64,000 nucleotides of DNA from Chionis minor (GCA_013398295.1 VZSF01001204.1:250333-314332), one strand, 5' to 3'. Counted from the stretch's first letter, positions 24,202 through 38,822 are shown. Numbers and translations: made by a program. Notes: generated by a model not told the origin, from the sequence alone.

Positions 24202-26489
24202 GCGGGCGGGAACCGGCGGCGGCGGCCACGGGCCGCGGGGAGGGGGCTTCGGGTCATGGCGGGTCACCTCCCGCCCTCGGAGCCTCCTCACGCCTCGGGT
24301 GGCTTTGGCGGGATCCCTGTTTGCTCCCTGGCGGGGCTTGGGGCGGGGGAAGCAACCGGGAGGTGCGGTGTTCGTGTCGCGCGTGGATGGCTCCATGGCC
24401 CACCAGAAACTCCCACCAGACAGACCTGTGGGGCTGAGCGTTGGCTGCGTCTCCTCTGGCTGAAACCACCCCTGTAAGGCCACTGGGTTCCAGGGAAGGG
24501 TCTGTTGTTAATCAGCTTGAACTGTCGGGATTGTTTAAATTCTAATTTAAAAAAAAAAAAAAAGTTCTGAAAAGAACTGCTAGTGGGAAAGGGAGGGGGT
24601 TGTGTTGTCACCAGAGCTAAACTTGTACAGAAGCAACACTAGGACCCTCTCATGCTGTGAAGTGGTTACCAAAGAGTCACACAAGCAACACGGTGGTATT
24701 TTGGCCTTAGTTTTGGTGAGGCATCGGGGTAAAGATCACATTACAGTGGTTACAAGTCTGCTAATTTAAATTAAGTGGAAAATCGGGGACTTGATTACAG
24801 AGGAAGATAGAAATTTCTTTAAGTCAGATATGGTAGAAATATGTTGAACTTGTAGTCCAAATAAGAAAAAAACAGTAGGGGAAAGGTTTCCTGTCCCAAC
24901 TAAACAAATAACTGTCTCAGAAAGCATATGAGGCGTAAGTAGTGAGCCTTCAGGGAATGAAATGGAAAAGGACTAATCACTGACAAAAGTCGAGTGCAAA
25001 AGTCAAAAGGGTAGAAATGAAAACAAATGGAAAATATTACTTGGTGATTAAATAGAGAGTGAAAGAAAAACAGGATATTGGAATGGGATAATGGAATAAA
25101 TACTGAGTATCTTCTCAGCATTGCTTGAAAATGGCAAAAAAAATTGGTCCCCTGTCCATAGGGATGGGGTTGCTAAAGGTGATGTTGGAGATAAAAGTCA
25201 CTATGGGAAGGACGTGTGAAGGAAATCACTGGAGCGAAGAGGGAAGCAGAACCCACAGGATTCAATGAATTTAGACTGGGAGAAAGGAATTTCGGAGTGT
25301 AGAGCAGATAATTTCAGTCTCAGAGCCTGCAAGAATTGAGATGTCTAATTGAAAATCCAGGAACTGTTCATTTGTTGGTTTGTTTGTTTTTGTATTGAAG
25401 CTGATGTACAGTATGCTTGGAAAAAAGCAAATGTAATGCTTATCTGTGTTATTTAGGAGCTCAGCTGAATTGTGAATTAGCTGGGTAGTGGGCATTGAAA
25501 GACTGCAGTTAGCTGTGCGAAAACCCATTTTGTGTCTGTTGGTGTTTGGTACCTGAAACACAGATTTGGGTGAATGAGACCCTATTGCTTTTGGGACAGT
25601 CTCATCTGCAGACTCTTCAGGTGCCCTTTAACGCAAAGTCTGAGCTGTAAACTCTAAACCAATGGCACATTGGAGAGATACCCAGCTGGGTTTGCATAGA
25701 ACTAGTCTAAAAATGATATAGCCTGCACAGAGATGCCAGTGAGCTATCTCCGACTCAAGCTGGTTCCAGCAGAAAAGCACAGTATGAATTTCTAAAAGGG
25801 GAGAAGGAATCCTGGGCCACCTGTAGAATAGTCGCTTGCACAGCAAGATAAGAACAAAGATAACGGAAAGGGCTCACAATTATCTTCCAAAACACCCCTT
25901 TTATTACATATCTGTCCTTGCAGAAATGCTAGAGTGCTTCTGCGTTGTGCTCCACAATATGTTGCCTTCAAGAACAGCTAGCTAGCCCAGTGACACCCAG
26001 CTCAGAATTAGTACTCCCTAGGCTTATTGGTCCTTCCACAAAACAAAAGCTGCATCATTAATTTGAGCATCAAAACTATCCAGTAAAAACTGGATAAAAA
26101 TAAAGATAATAAAAGTTCCTGAGTGGAGTATGTGGTACGTTGACTGCAGAAGTTTGAAGATCAGTGGAAGTATTATAAGATTAGTGAGAACCTAGTTAAA
26201 GGTGATCTATTATAGTTTGTTAAGGAAAAGGGTATTCTTGGGCAATAAGGAAATTATTAATAGACTTTTGTGAGGAGACAGATCTTACGTAATATGTAAA
26301 TTAATATCTTAGTGCCAAAACTAGGAGTGTATATTAATTAAACTTTGATGACATGGCTGAGAGTCGTATGAGCTGAAGAGGATGAAGATATCTAGGAGAA
26401 GATGAATGACCGTGAGGTTTAGAGGAATAGATTTGGAACGATTAAATATAGTGCAAGTTGCAAAATCAGGCAGGCATGTAGGATTGTGG

Positions 26490-26960
26490 ACTAATGACAA
26501 CACATTCTGCTACAATCTGGAATCCATTCAGCTAGAAGTGTCAGAAGATTTTCTGGTTGTGGAGAAGTCCAGATGACAGCTGTCAATGAAATAAGGCATC
26601 TGTGGTTCTTCAACGAATTGGGAATGTGTCCTACAAAGGAAACAAAGCATTTTACAGGGTCCTGGTGAGACCTCCAGCATACTTACTGTGTGTGTTTCTG
26701 TCAGTTCTTTGTATTTCTTCAAGTTTTTGAATACAAGGGCTACTAGAATGATTAGGCTGATGGAGATTTTGCAGTAAGAGAACAGACCAGTAGGACTCGA
26801 CTTATCTAACAAAGGCTAAATATAAGAGCCCACGTGAGTATGTGTATAAATACGCTATGGGGAATTGATGTGGAAGTAAAAGAATCTTCTAAGGTAGACA
26901 TAAGAAAAAGTTGAAATACTTCAATGTGAATAAATGCACACTGGAAATCAGAAGAAAATT
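26490..26960 (+). mobile_element. Degenerate CR1/L3-clade LINE 3' part (tentative)
   Basis: Weak plus-strand similarity to the C-terminal reverse-transcriptase region of CR1-clade LINEs. The pieces, in order, are 'gggtcctggtgagacctcca' (ALVRPxLEYC region), 'tacaagggctactagaatga' giving NTRATRMIR, and 'tgtgtataaatacgctatgg' in the place of the usual TATAAATACCTGAAGGG. The order and spacing agree with the family, but the sequence is heavily decayed. An older amniote LINE is the best reading; chance similarity cannot be excluded. Confidence 0.4.
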
Positions 26961-29900
26961 AAAAGCACTAGGTGCTTGATTGGTCCCTTTAAGTACTGGA
27001 GAAAACATGATAAAGTTCTGAAAGAGCACTACACGGTCACTTATGTTAGCAAGGTTTTGACCTAGAAGGCGAAATCAAGAACCTCTATTCCAAAAGGTCT
27101 TTTTTAAGAACACTGAAGTGCCTTTATAGAACCATACTGGGAATGAGAAAGCAAAGACTGTGAGTACTTTCTCTTCCCCCAAGCCACTTGACGGAACTCA
27201 ACTGCACCTTATTTTGTTATCTTAACCATGCTAATATCTCCCTGTCTGCGTGTAATGTATATCCTTCTTCTGTATAAGGTCGCTGTCAGTGGATAATGTG
27301 GAGTTTGTTGAAAAAAACATGCTCAGTTACAATTTTTAGGCTGTAGGGAACCTTCAGTCAACTTCATAATTTGAAAAGCTGCAAGGCTTACACTGCTCCT
27401 AATTAGATCAGTGAACAGTTGTACATTTCCCAGAAAATACAAAACAAAAATGTCCAAGTCCAACTTCCACAGCTTTATTATTTATCTTATTGTGCATCTA
27501 TAAGTCTTCATTTCATGTGTAGGAAATCAACCTTTTTCGTTTTACTGACTCTCATTTTCCTAGTCTCTAAGGTATTTGTCTACTTCAGCTTGTCCAGTAC
27601 ATAAGAACTATCTTCAGAATAAACTGAATGTGGTTCTTCTAAATCTCATCACCATTGTTTTCATTTGCATGTAGAGCTCCTGAGGTATTTAAATCCAAAG
27701 TTCAAAATAATGTAGCAGTGGCAGCAAAGTAAGTTGTTTGCTGCTTCTAAGAGAACAGTAGCTCTACTGCTTACCAGAAGGCTGAGATGCTTCACGTTTA
27801 AGAGTTGGTAGAGCATTTTATCTCGCCTTTGAAGGCAAACCCATACACTCAAGTATGGTCAAGAAAGAAAAGAAATGACAAAACTTTTCCTCAGTTGGTT
27901 CAATCATTCCAGCAATTTAAAAAGTCAGGTGTTTTCTGCACTTATTTCAGTAGGTTGAATGCAGCTTCTCTTATGCTTAGGAGCAAGAAGTGCTGATAAG
28001 CACTGTATGACATTCAAAGCAGTTTCAAAAGACTTCATTTTGTTCTTGTGAGAGATTCTAGTTCAAGAAGAAATTATCAATTTGCTTTAGGAATTAATGG
28101 ACAAAGTTTTATGTGTTATATAAAAGGTCAGGTTTCATAGCTTTAAAGATACTTTCAATTGCAAGCTAGATAACCTCTAGTTTTTTTTGTATCATTGAGT
28201 TATAACTACCTTATATGTGAGTATTTTTGCATAGAATTTGAAGTGTCAAGTTAAGGAAAATCTATGCCATTGTGGAAGACAAAAGTGTAGCAGGCTTCCA
28301 TTTTTGCAACTGTTGAGAGATATACATTTGAGAATGAAAACATATGGAGACCTATTAAAATACCTAATAGCCTAATGTCTTGTAATAATACTACTAACTC
28401 CTAGTATCTTATTTGCTGAAGTAATGCAGGTATTAATATGACGGCTGCATTGTCATAGGCATTAGTTGTGGGAAAATTTTCTCTAAACGAGTGTTCTTTT
28501 TACAGAAAAAAATATATAAATTATCAAAGTACTATGTACAATTATATATGAGGACAAACTATTCTGTACATTTAAAAGCTAATTAAAGGAATAAATAAGC
28601 TTATTTTTTTGTTTGAAGCTTTAAAAATAACACAAGTAACAAAATGATAACAAAACCCCACAAAATAACACAACTTTTACTAGCCAAGAAAGATTAAGAT
28701 ATCTGTCTCAGTCTCTTCACTATTCCAGGATATAACCTGATTTTCATATGAACAGCGACTTGATTAGAGTCTCCGCTGTGATGAGTCTGCACACCATGTC
28801 CAGTCCTTGCTAGAAGCAAGAATGTTCACACTTAAAAAAAAAAAAAAAAAGAAAAAAAAAGGGAATCGCAGATTTCCAACCTCTAAGAGAAAATAAATTA
28901 GAAAGATACAAGAGGAATATGATGAACAGAAGACATTTTTTTTAATCCACAATTACAGAGTTGCTGATCAACAGAAATCTTCTCTTGAAGCCCAGCTAAA
29001 GAACTAAATTGGCTTTTTAAATTTTCCCAAGATTTGGAAAAGAGGCCTGTTATTAGAGATAAAGAGCTGATTACAAAGTTGCGGGAATTGTATGACATAT
29101 TTCTGTTATTAGCAAACAAAAAGAACTGTTTTCAGCATCTGTATTTCCTAGAGCTTTGAAAAAAGTCTTGGAAAATGGAGCCTGAAGGTAACAGCTAACT
29201 GTTTCGGAAAACGTACTGGTCTAGATATTTCATCTTATGCTGAAAATGTTTGCCTTGTATGCCTGAAAAGTTTTGGTTTGCTTTGAATTTACTGTGTTTG
29301 AGATCTTCTTTCTGTCTTTCCTGGGAAATTACCTTGTACTTGAAGAATTTTAAGCATTTGCATTTATGCTAAACATCAGAGATAAGTGTCGAACTTTCTT
29401 CAGCTCCAGTACTTGAGAAAGTGCGCGACAGAACACAAGTGACCTGTCGGCTTGAAACAATTATGTGACCGTCTGAGTTACAGGATCTGGCAATTGCATG
29501 CTTTAAAAAGGTCAGCCATTGCATTCTGAATTAAGTTAGAACATCACAATTAATTGTCTGCCTTTACTGTTACGGTTTTCTTCTGATTAAAAAAATAATA
29601 CAGGTCATATTATATACTGGAGCTGGCAGTTCAAGGACTTGTGCTCCATTATGTCACCTAGCAACTTAATATGCTTCCAAATAAACAGCCTTGTAAGTTT
29701 TATAATAGCCCAAACTTTCAAGTCCGTCCTTTTTTTTCCAGTTTTACTTTTCATAGACTTTCCTTATTCTTGGCAACTATCATGCCATTTGGCTGAGATA
29801 ATGATTAGAAGTTAGAACATTAAAATCTTTCCATAGATCAACTGGACAGGATGAAGGGCCAAAACTCTTGCCAAAGTCTGAGTTTGTCTCATCATACAAC

Positions 29901-32385
29901 TCCTGGAAACGTTAGTGCCAAATGTGTATCTTCTACATGACCAAAACCCCTTCTTAAATGACCAGAACTTAAAATGAAACTTGGCATAAATTTATTTATA
30001 ATGTCTGTTGAGTATGTTATGTGAGCTCTGCCAGAAAGAGTACAACCTATATTTGTAAATGGTGTGGTAATATAGAAACTTGTGTTTCTATATTTGAACG
30101 GAATGTGAAAAAGTGGTAGCAATATTTTTTAATAGTTCAGGTATCATTCCAAAGCCCTATAACCTTTGGTTTTGCTCCTTATGTGTTCAGTATTAAAATG
30201 TAAATTCACATAAACTGCCTTGTTCAGCTTTTAATAGTTCAGCCCTGTGAGGGGAGCAGGAGGGATGTTTCTGTCTTTTAGACTAGTGTTGCAATCTGTT
30301 TCTTAGAAAACAGTCGTACATCTTCATATATGTTAGAGTTACATTTGGAAAGTACCTTAAAATTTCACTGCTGTTCTGACATTCTTACCGAACGCATTTA
30401 TATATTTCCTAAAAACATATGTCTTCGTAGACTCAGCCAAGACCGAAAATCTTACAATATCCTCCTGAGGGCATGTAAATGCATACATGTATACATATGT
30501 GTATTTAGTTTTTTGTCTGTTGTAGAATAAACTAGAATTCCATGGAGGAATTTAGGGATCCTTAGGTCTCTGACTGTGACAAGCAACAAATCTTTTTTCC
30601 AAGTTGGGTGGTTTTTTGGGGTTTGGTTTTTTTTTTCCCCCCCAACTTCCAAATGGTAAACTGCATCCTTTATTGCAAACTACAATGTAAGAACTGTTAG
30701 CAGGAGACATTAACATGCTTCTAATGCAATGCTGATGTTATCTTGACAATTTTCTCTACCTCCCTCCCACATTTATCTTTAGCATTACAGTTTTTCTTAT
30801 TTGTTATTTTGTTATGAAACCTTCCAAAGCCCATTACTGATTTGTGTTTGACCAAGGGCAGATAACATGCTAGGTGACCATGAGTAGAAAAGGCTGTGGG
30901 GTTTGAGTTTTCTTGATCTGGAAACTGGTGAGAAATTTAGATTCTTCTGTTCATTTCTGCTCAACAAATAATTCCTTTCATAGTCATTGTGTAAGTAGTT
31001 TGTGTACACTCTTTTTTGAGGAGGGTTACAATCCCATCCGTTTCAACAGAACATAATTATTAGTCATCATTGATTTATAATAAATCTTGGAAATTGAAGC
31101 CATGGATTAGAAGTTTTGTTGGGCACTGTGTAAGTTTAGAGGTTTTTTTTTTAAAAAAAAGAAGGAGAAATACCCTTGTATCAAACAGCTCTTGCTATCC
31201 AAGTTTAGGACAGGAGACAATGCAGGAAAACAGGAAAATAAAATAAAATAATGTAGATAATATTAGCACAGTAGTCAGAATCTAGGATTCTCCTATCAGG
31301 CTGTTGTACAGACATTACTGTAAAGAGGATTTAAAGAAAGACAGTTCAACAGCATAACATGAAGCCAATACTATCGATTGATCATAGACAGAAATCTACC
31401 TGTAACTTGGTCATGAATAACGTATTACAGAATAGACAAGGACCTTAAAGATAAACAAAATAATTTAGTAAAGGAGAGTTACTCGAGGAGGCACAATTAC
31501 CTGCAGCGTAATGTGAGTGATAACTGGAAGGATGATAATAGCAACAGCATTCTGAGTCTATGTGTGAGGTAGGAGGGGACAGGAGGGGACAGAGGATTTC
31601 ATTCACTGGGGCTACATAGAAGAAAAATACAACAATATGATGGAAGGTGAAGGTGATTACAGCCATGGAGTAAAATTAAGTGCTGTAGTTCAGAAGGATA
31701 AGGATGAAGGCCTGGATCTCAGTTTCCAAATTATCATTAAGTGAAAACAGAGGACATGATGCAGGGAGGTATATTGACAGAAGCTCTAGAATACAAGTGT
31801 AAAGGAGAACTCTAGCCATTAAAAATAAGCTTCATTTTTTCGGTAATGTGAAAATGAAAAGGAGAGAGGAAAATGAAGTATTTCTTTGGAGGCAAAGGGA
31901 AACAGAGGTAGCAGACCACTTAAGGGCTGTTTGTTCTGCCTGTTTATTTGAACGGAAAAGACTGAAGTATGGTGTTGGTATGAGTAGAGTGAAGAGACAC
32001 AGGAGAGTGAGTAATTAAGAAAAATGAAGGATGATAGTTGATCTACCTATATAGAAGATGGATTAGGATGGGGTGACTGCTACTTGAGTAGGTATGCAGA
32101 TGAGAAACTTTTGTATCTAGAACAAGATGAATGGAGTTCAATAATTCCATTCAAATAGGCCATCTATAAGGAAGCAAAAGTTTGCATCATAATCTAAGTA
32201 GCATAGCATAGCTAAAACTGAGTGAAATTCTAATTCGCAGGTACACTGATCTCAAGAAGCTGCCATAATGAGCATACGTAAGTACTTACGCAGGCTCACT
32301 GGTGCTTCAATGTGAATATGATACGCTCCAACCAGGCACGCCAATCATTAACATGTTTAGCTGCAGAGTTGGTACATGACTTTTT

Positions 32386-32450
32386 CTTAGAGGAGGAAAT
32401 TAAGACATGGAGAAATTGAGCAATGTGTCCAGTTGTGCAAGCACAACGTG
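32386..32450 (+). mobile_element. MIR-like ancient SINE relic
   Basis: 'agaggaggaaattaagacat' followed by ggagaaattgagcaatgtgtcc parallels the MIR/CORE-SINE string AGATGAGGAAACTGAGGCAC, AGAGAGATTAAGTAACTTGCCC. Old and diverged, no flanking duplication visible. Confidence 0.4.
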
Positions 32451-35400
32451 CAGTGAAGCCAGAGAAAATTGTGACTTCAGTACCAAGCCACTGATTACCT
32501 TAAAAGACCAAGACCAACCTTTCCACTAAACTTTCTATGTATTTACATACTGTTGTAAGCAAGGGGCAGTCGGGACAATGCACGAATCAGTGCAGCTGTA
32601 TTTATGTACTGTCATTTGCAAAATAGCTGTTTTTCCCAGACTTTGATTTAGAATGCTGTTTTCCCCCTGTATAATTTTGTGAATAGGTAAGATGTATGCA
32701 TGCTGTTATTGAAGCATACTGCGTCCCAATAGCCATGGAAAGTAGTATTTCCAAACTAACAGCAATAAAAAAAACTTGTAGAAGACTAACATCAAAGCAA
32801 TGTAAAATTAAGAAGTGCTCTTGAACTGTTTGAAACCAAATAATAGCCGTTACTTAAGCACATTGCAACAGTATTTTCAGTCTTTTACATATTTTCAAGT
32901 AATGAAGGAAAACAAGAGGTTTAGGTTTTGGGGTTTTTTCTTCCCAACATCCACTCTTTAGTTTAAAATAAGCCTACGACTATTACTCATTCAAGTCTCA
33001 AATGCCAGATGCTGGCAGATTTAAGGCTGGGTGATTTTGTCCCATACCGATGTACGTCTACAGCTGAGAAATGTTATAAATGAGTGTAAGGGTTGGTACC
33101 CAGGGTTTGCAGACATCAGTTATTTGCCAATGTGAAGAGGCAGACTTCCTGTTCATTTACCCAATGTTGATCTTATATCTCTATCTTGGCCATGGATTAT
33201 ATATTTAGTTGTTGTTTAGACTTTCTTCATCTTTCATTTAAGAATCCCCAAGCATGTGCAAATTAGTGAGTTTCAATTCTCTTGCATTTGGAATTAAATC
33301 TTCTCCAAATTAAGGCTGAATCTAGGACTCTAAGATTGCAAGCACAAGTGATAATATGTGTTCTACCTGTTTTTCGTGTATGACAACACAGGTAAATGGG
33401 CCGACGTTGAAAATAGAATAAACCCTCTTTTCTAAATTAATAACTGTACTGCACTTTATCTCCATTATTTTGTCACTGAATCAAAGTCTTTTTTGTAAGC
33501 ACTGTCAACAATTTTGATCTTTCACATGTTCTTTATAACCAGGATGGTGAGTTATAAATTTGACAACACTCTATATACTGTGGATCCTTGTTTCAGAAAG
33601 TAAGGTTCCTAAAGACCTCAGAGATAATTTGCAGACAAATATATACCACAGCATTTCTCATGTTAAGTTATTATTAATCTAATAGTATACCTTTTAGTTG
33701 AGATACTGTGACAAAATCAGGAGCTCTGTAGTTTTTGCTCAAGTTTGCATTGTTGTATGACCCCCAGGAGAGGGCAGTGGTTTGTACACACTCAAGTCAG
33801 ATTTTTCCAAAGCTAATAAATATCAAGTACTAGATATGATATTTGAAAAGGTAGGTCAATACGTATGTTAGATTGCCTCCATGAATAACGAGTTTCAGCA
33901 GTACATGTATTAGTTTTTGAGATTTTCTTCAGAACATAATTTTTCTTGCAAATGACTACCACATAGATACTCACTTTTAACACAACACATAAGATTGTTA
34001 GCAGTTACTGTCATTAAAGAAGCTATAATTTTTGAACTTTTCCATTTGTATAAATCTAGTGAGATAGGTAAGGGCTAACTACAAAATTTTATGTATTTAC
34101 AGAGATCAAGTCTGATCCACTAAGACGCATGAACGAGAAATGCTAATTGAAAAAAGAAAAGAAAGAAACCCAAATCCCTGTCTACTGCCTATTTTGAGGT
34201 AAATACCTTTTTCACTAATGAACAAAAACCCAGATATATGCCATTGTCAAATGTGATACTCCGATAGTCTCACTTGAGAGAATGATTTGAGCGACTTAAA
34301 GAGAAATAAACTGTCCTAGGTGAGTTACATGGCTAGTTTAACAAACTAAATTGTTATTAGGAATATAACATTACCTTTCAAATGAGGTCATATTATTTTC
34401 AGTATCCGTTGATACCAAAAAAGTTGCATAAGTAAAATATACAGTTTGGTGGAAATAATGAGCCACAAAAGGAATTAACCATTACTTTGGAAGGGGGTAG
34501 TATTATTTTGGCTCAGTTTAAATAGTTTAAGAACAGGCATGAATTTAACCCAGAAGGCAGTTTAAGTACACTGGTTTTTAACTGCTTTTATTAGTAGCTA
34601 TTGAACATTTAAAATTCTTATTTTACAGTTGTGATGTTTTTGCATGCCCTCGTAGGCCTCAGCTAGGCCGCAGTGTATGCTAAAGCACCTACAGAAGCTT
34701 AATCCCATGTTGTTGAAGTGAATGGGATTGGGATGTAGTCCAAATGATGGCTGCAAGAGAAAAAATGTTGGAAAGGATTTTTAACATCTCAGAAAACAGT
34801 TAGACTGTCTGATAAGCAATCCTTTAGATAAGTTATAATAAGTTATTGGAGTTTCAGAATAATGCTGAGTAAAACTGAATCATGTTGGCGTGAGGCATCT
34901 TAGAAGTAATTGTTTTGTATCACAATTGTTAACCAATTTGTACTGTTATTGCAGTATTTTTCTTAGCATTTTAAAGTCTTCAGGTGCCAAGTGTGTACCA
35001 TAATTTTCTTCCACTGCACATAAAATTACTTAATGAATACTGGCTTGCAGGATTATTATCCTTCCAGCTAATTCCCAGTCCAACTCAACTTGCCTTTTCC
35101 TGGGCTTCTTGCCACATTCCATTTTTCCCTATGCTGTTGATGTTATGTAGGACTGAAATGTGGAATTATCTACAGTTCATAAAAGAATCAAGTACCTTAT
35201 GCTGTTGTGTTCTTCTATTATTAATGGACAGTAAATGCAAACATGAGCTAACAAAAGACAAAGGATAAACACATTTAAGCCAAACCAGTTCCCAGGGAAA
35301 TAATTTTAAAACTTGTCAAACAATTCTTGAAACATGGAAGAATGATGATTTCCCATAGATTCATTGTATATATTCTGGCACTGTAACTTTTGCTTTATAT

Positions 35401-37964
35401 AATATTTTTTCAAAAAACTTGAACAGTAAATTCCATTGGAAGATCTCAAAGAGATTTACAGATATTAACAAAATCCAACTTGTAACACCAGTGTGAAGAA
35501 AAGAAGCTGGTCAAGCTGTTTGTTGCCAAAAGGTATCCTTGCCCCAGTTAGCTGCTTTGTACTCTTCTGCCAGCACAGTTTCACAAAATGCTTCATTCAC
35601 CAATTCCTAGTTATTCTCCTGCGTTTGGATTGCTTTTACATTCCCTGGTTTCTGAGGATGCTCATGACTAGTCTCCCAGATTAATTAATTATCCTCAGAG
35701 GGCTTGAGTCTATGTGAAGGAAGCCACTCACTTGTGATCCCCTTTACTGCTTCCAGACGTGACTGTGTTCCAGCAGTCCTGCACTTCTAGAATGGCTTCT
35801 GAGGGTTACTGTGGCTGGGTGTGATATAGAGCAGATTTCATCAGATTTCAGAGATGGACAGGAAGCAAAAATGTCTTCATTCATTTTTTTTTGGTAAGCC
35901 AGGCATCTATGCCAGTACTTAATTGATAATTTCTTAGTCGTGATTCACTCTTCAGCAGTCCCCGCACAATGAAGCTCATCTCTTCCTGCAGGTTCACTGT
36001 CTGTGTCCAGACTTTCAGGCCTCAATGTATTTTTCAAATCATTTAAGCTGGTATTGTTTTTATTATTATCATGTGTTTAAGGCTTTAGAAAATGGCTTTT
36101 GTCTTCAACCATACAATAGTTTTATAATTTTATAATATTATAAGTCTTATAATACAATTAACATTATATTACATGATTATATATATGTCAGCTATAGACT
36201 ATTGAGTGTTCAGAAGCTTTGAGCATTTCTCTTCTGATCAGCTTGTGTTTTCTTTAAAAAAATGAACAAAATACACAGCAAATACACCCAAAAGAAGTCT
36301 TCTAGAGAATGTATCAGTTTACCATTTGCTTGTTACTAAGCCCTGCTTATGCCTAAGTAAGGTATAACCAGTTCCACAGATGGCCATAATCAATTTCCTT
36401 GAGTGAAGGCTTCATAATCCACACTTGCTGAAGGCTCCCACACGAACTTGCTCTGTGGAGTACCCTACTAATTACATATATAAGGGAAACCAGACAGTCC
36501 CTTTTTGCTTCATAACTGTGTCCCAGAACCTTCTTCCTGAAGTGTTTTACTGCCTACTCAGCCAGAGCCCTTTTTACTCTCCACCCGAACTTTTTCTGTC
36601 CCTCCCTTTTCTTTCTCCCCACTCCAGTTTATACTTCGGAGTCCTTGGCGTGAGCCAGTGAAGCCTCTAGCCTTAATCCTCTGAACCCTGAATGTGGTAC
36701 CCTCATAGCTCTGTCTATATCCATCCCTTACTCAAGCCTGGCCCAGATCACTGTTATATCTCAGTCTATGACATTCTTCCATTTTAGCATCTTAATTCTT
36801 CAATAAAATATTAATCAAACAAAATATACCTATCTATACAATTTTCCAGTTCTAAGATATTACTGTTTGATGATGAAACATTTTCTTTTTTGTTGTTAAT
36901 AATACCTGGTAACGTGCTTGCCATCAAAACCAGTCCTGAGCTAGAGAGTGCTCCTTTAACTATGAAAGCAAAGTTCTTATCCATAAAACTCTCTGTGTTG
37001 ACATAGAAATACTTCTGAGAATGGAAATAAGTGATTTTTTTTCAGAAGTAAGACTAAATTAAATGTTCTCTGCCATCTTTTTTGGGAAGAATAGTATGGG
37101 GTATCTGTGCTGCAGGGTTTCAGCTTGTCTGTCTGCATGTGAGTTTGTACCAGTAGATCCTGAAATTTTCTATATTCAGTGGCGCTGCACCAGCATTTCA
37201 TTCTCACTCTATAGAAGTCCTGCAGGAGGAACTGCATAACAGATGCTGTGGAATGTGCAGAGAAGCGTAGTAGGCTTGAGTAAGCTGTTTGCAAGCTGGC
37301 AGCCCTTTCTTCCTGAAAACAAGAATAAGGATTTACTTCTAAATTTTGGAAATTACATTAAGAGAGATGAGTGGGATTCACTGTTACTGCCTTCTTCACT
37401 TGTATATTTGAGAACTGTTTACATAAGTATAATCTCTGGAAAGCAAAATCTTATATTTTGTGCATCCGTTTGACTGTTTTGGCTTTCAGACACTTGCCTT
37501 CAGTATGCATTTTTCCTGTCCTAAGAAACAATACATTTGGCATCCCAAATCAGAAAAAAGTACAAAGACTTAAGTAATTACATTCATACTAGTGATTTTC
37601 TCTCTTCTGTAAATTAATCCCATGTAACTTCTGTCAGTTTAACATGACATGCATACAGAAAGTATTTGTCATTTTCTTGTATTACTCAAAAGAATTTTCC
37701 TGCTATCAAGGTATTCAGGAAGACAAGTACAATCATTAGAAATAATTGCTTGGTTGTTGTCTTTAGCCCATATGAATCAAATTATCTGAAACCCTGTCGA
37801 ATCAGGTACTCCAAGAAGAGAGAATGGTGAAGTAAGGAGTGTCTGCATATATAAAAGTATTCTTCAACATCTCATCCATGCTAGTGTATCAGAGGGACAA
37901 GCACTGAATAAATTTGTTGTTCTTCAGTCTTTCCAGTCTGAGGGGCTCACAGATCTTTACAAGG

Positions 37965-38062
37965 GGAACGAAACTGATCTCACAGCATCCATGTCAAGCA
38001 CTCAATTCTGTAATTCCCACTTTGCAGATGAAGAAACAGGCCCAGAGAAATGAAGAATTCTA
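37965..38062 (+). mobile_element. MIR-like ancient SINE relic
   Basis: 'tcccactttgcagatgaaga' then aacaggcccagagaaatgaag follows the MIR 3' half (CCCATTTTACAGATGAGGAAACTGAGGCACAGAGA). The upstream 'gatctttacaaggggaac' stands where MIR has its CACTTTACAAA stretch. Similarity is clear by eye in the second half only. Confidence 0.5.
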
Positions 38063-38798
38063 TCAAAGAGTCTAAAACATATGTATGTGTTTTACATATA
38101 TTGCCACTTTCATGTCTTGACTAAGTTGATCCAAATGTAATTACTTGAATTGTTACACCTTCTTTGATCTGACAAATTAATTTAAAAAAAAAAAAAATTC
38201 AGGAACAAACCTAGTTTTTAGATAATTCCTGTACCTAATCAGGACAAGACATAAATTTTATGAAATGACACAAAAAGTTATAAAATTATTTGTTAAAGCC
38301 TGTTGCCTTTCTGTTTATACTTGAAATAATCAAAAGAAATGACAAATCAAAGATACATAGCCTTTTCTTGTGACAACGGTTAACAAAGTTTTATCTGAAC
38401 TGGTTCACCAGTGCTACTTTTAATCAATGATCCATAAAAAAGAACAAAATTAACTGAATCACAGCACATTTGACATTATGTTGTATCTTGGTCTTCAAAT
38501 ATGCTGAGCATCCCAACTTTGTTTATTTTAAACTGCTTTGGGTCCCTAAGGAGCACATTCTGGGATTCAGGAGATCAGTGGGTTTAGACACATGAGAATT
38601 GTTATTCTGGTTTATTTTTTAGGATTTCCAGCTCATTGGGTTTTAGTAAAATTTTGGACGGGTTTTTATTTTGTGACACACAATAGCCATCCCATTACAT
38701 ACTATAAGTCTGCACTTACTAGAGGTGAGAGTATTAGAGGTACTAGTGAGGTACCTCATTTCCTTCTTGTGCTCCAGGGACAAATTTAAGCCCTTCCT

Positions 38799-38822
38799 CC
38801 CCCACCCCCCACCCCCCACCCC
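38799..38822 (-). other. G-quadruplex-forming tract
   Basis: On the plus strand C5 A C6 A C6 A C4. The minus strand therefore has four G runs of 4-6 bases with single-T loops, the most stable kind of intramolecular G-quadruplex motif. No gene is nearby. Confidence 0.85.

Larger units (their letters stand above)
23770..24480. promoter_or_regulatory. KIF6: CpG island promoter of KIF6
   Basis: A GC- and CpG-dense stretch in otherwise AT-rich DNA, spanning the KIF6 start codon. It includes many GC-box-like CCCCGCCC/GGGGCGGGG runs (for example near 24331-24351). Such islands mark broad vertebrate promoters. The GC-rich open frames on both strands here (71-107 codons) have no recognisable domains and are explained by the low stop-codon frequency of GC-rich DNA. 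The exact start of transcription cannot be read from the sequence. Divergent transcription is possible. Confidence 0.85.

Noticed and set aside
24002..24229. Upstream in-frame ATG at 24229 as the KIF6 start
   Set aside because: It would add 39 residues without kinesin character and read through the X-box-like and ZNF143-type sites. MVKETVRVYARVKP aligns with the known KIF6 start.
24192..24437. 81-codon plus-strand frame starting in the KIF6 promoter, as a divergent gene
   Set aside because: The ATG is part of the ZNF143-type site, the composition is that of GC-rich chance frames, and no domain is visible. A non-coding divergent transcript remains possible.
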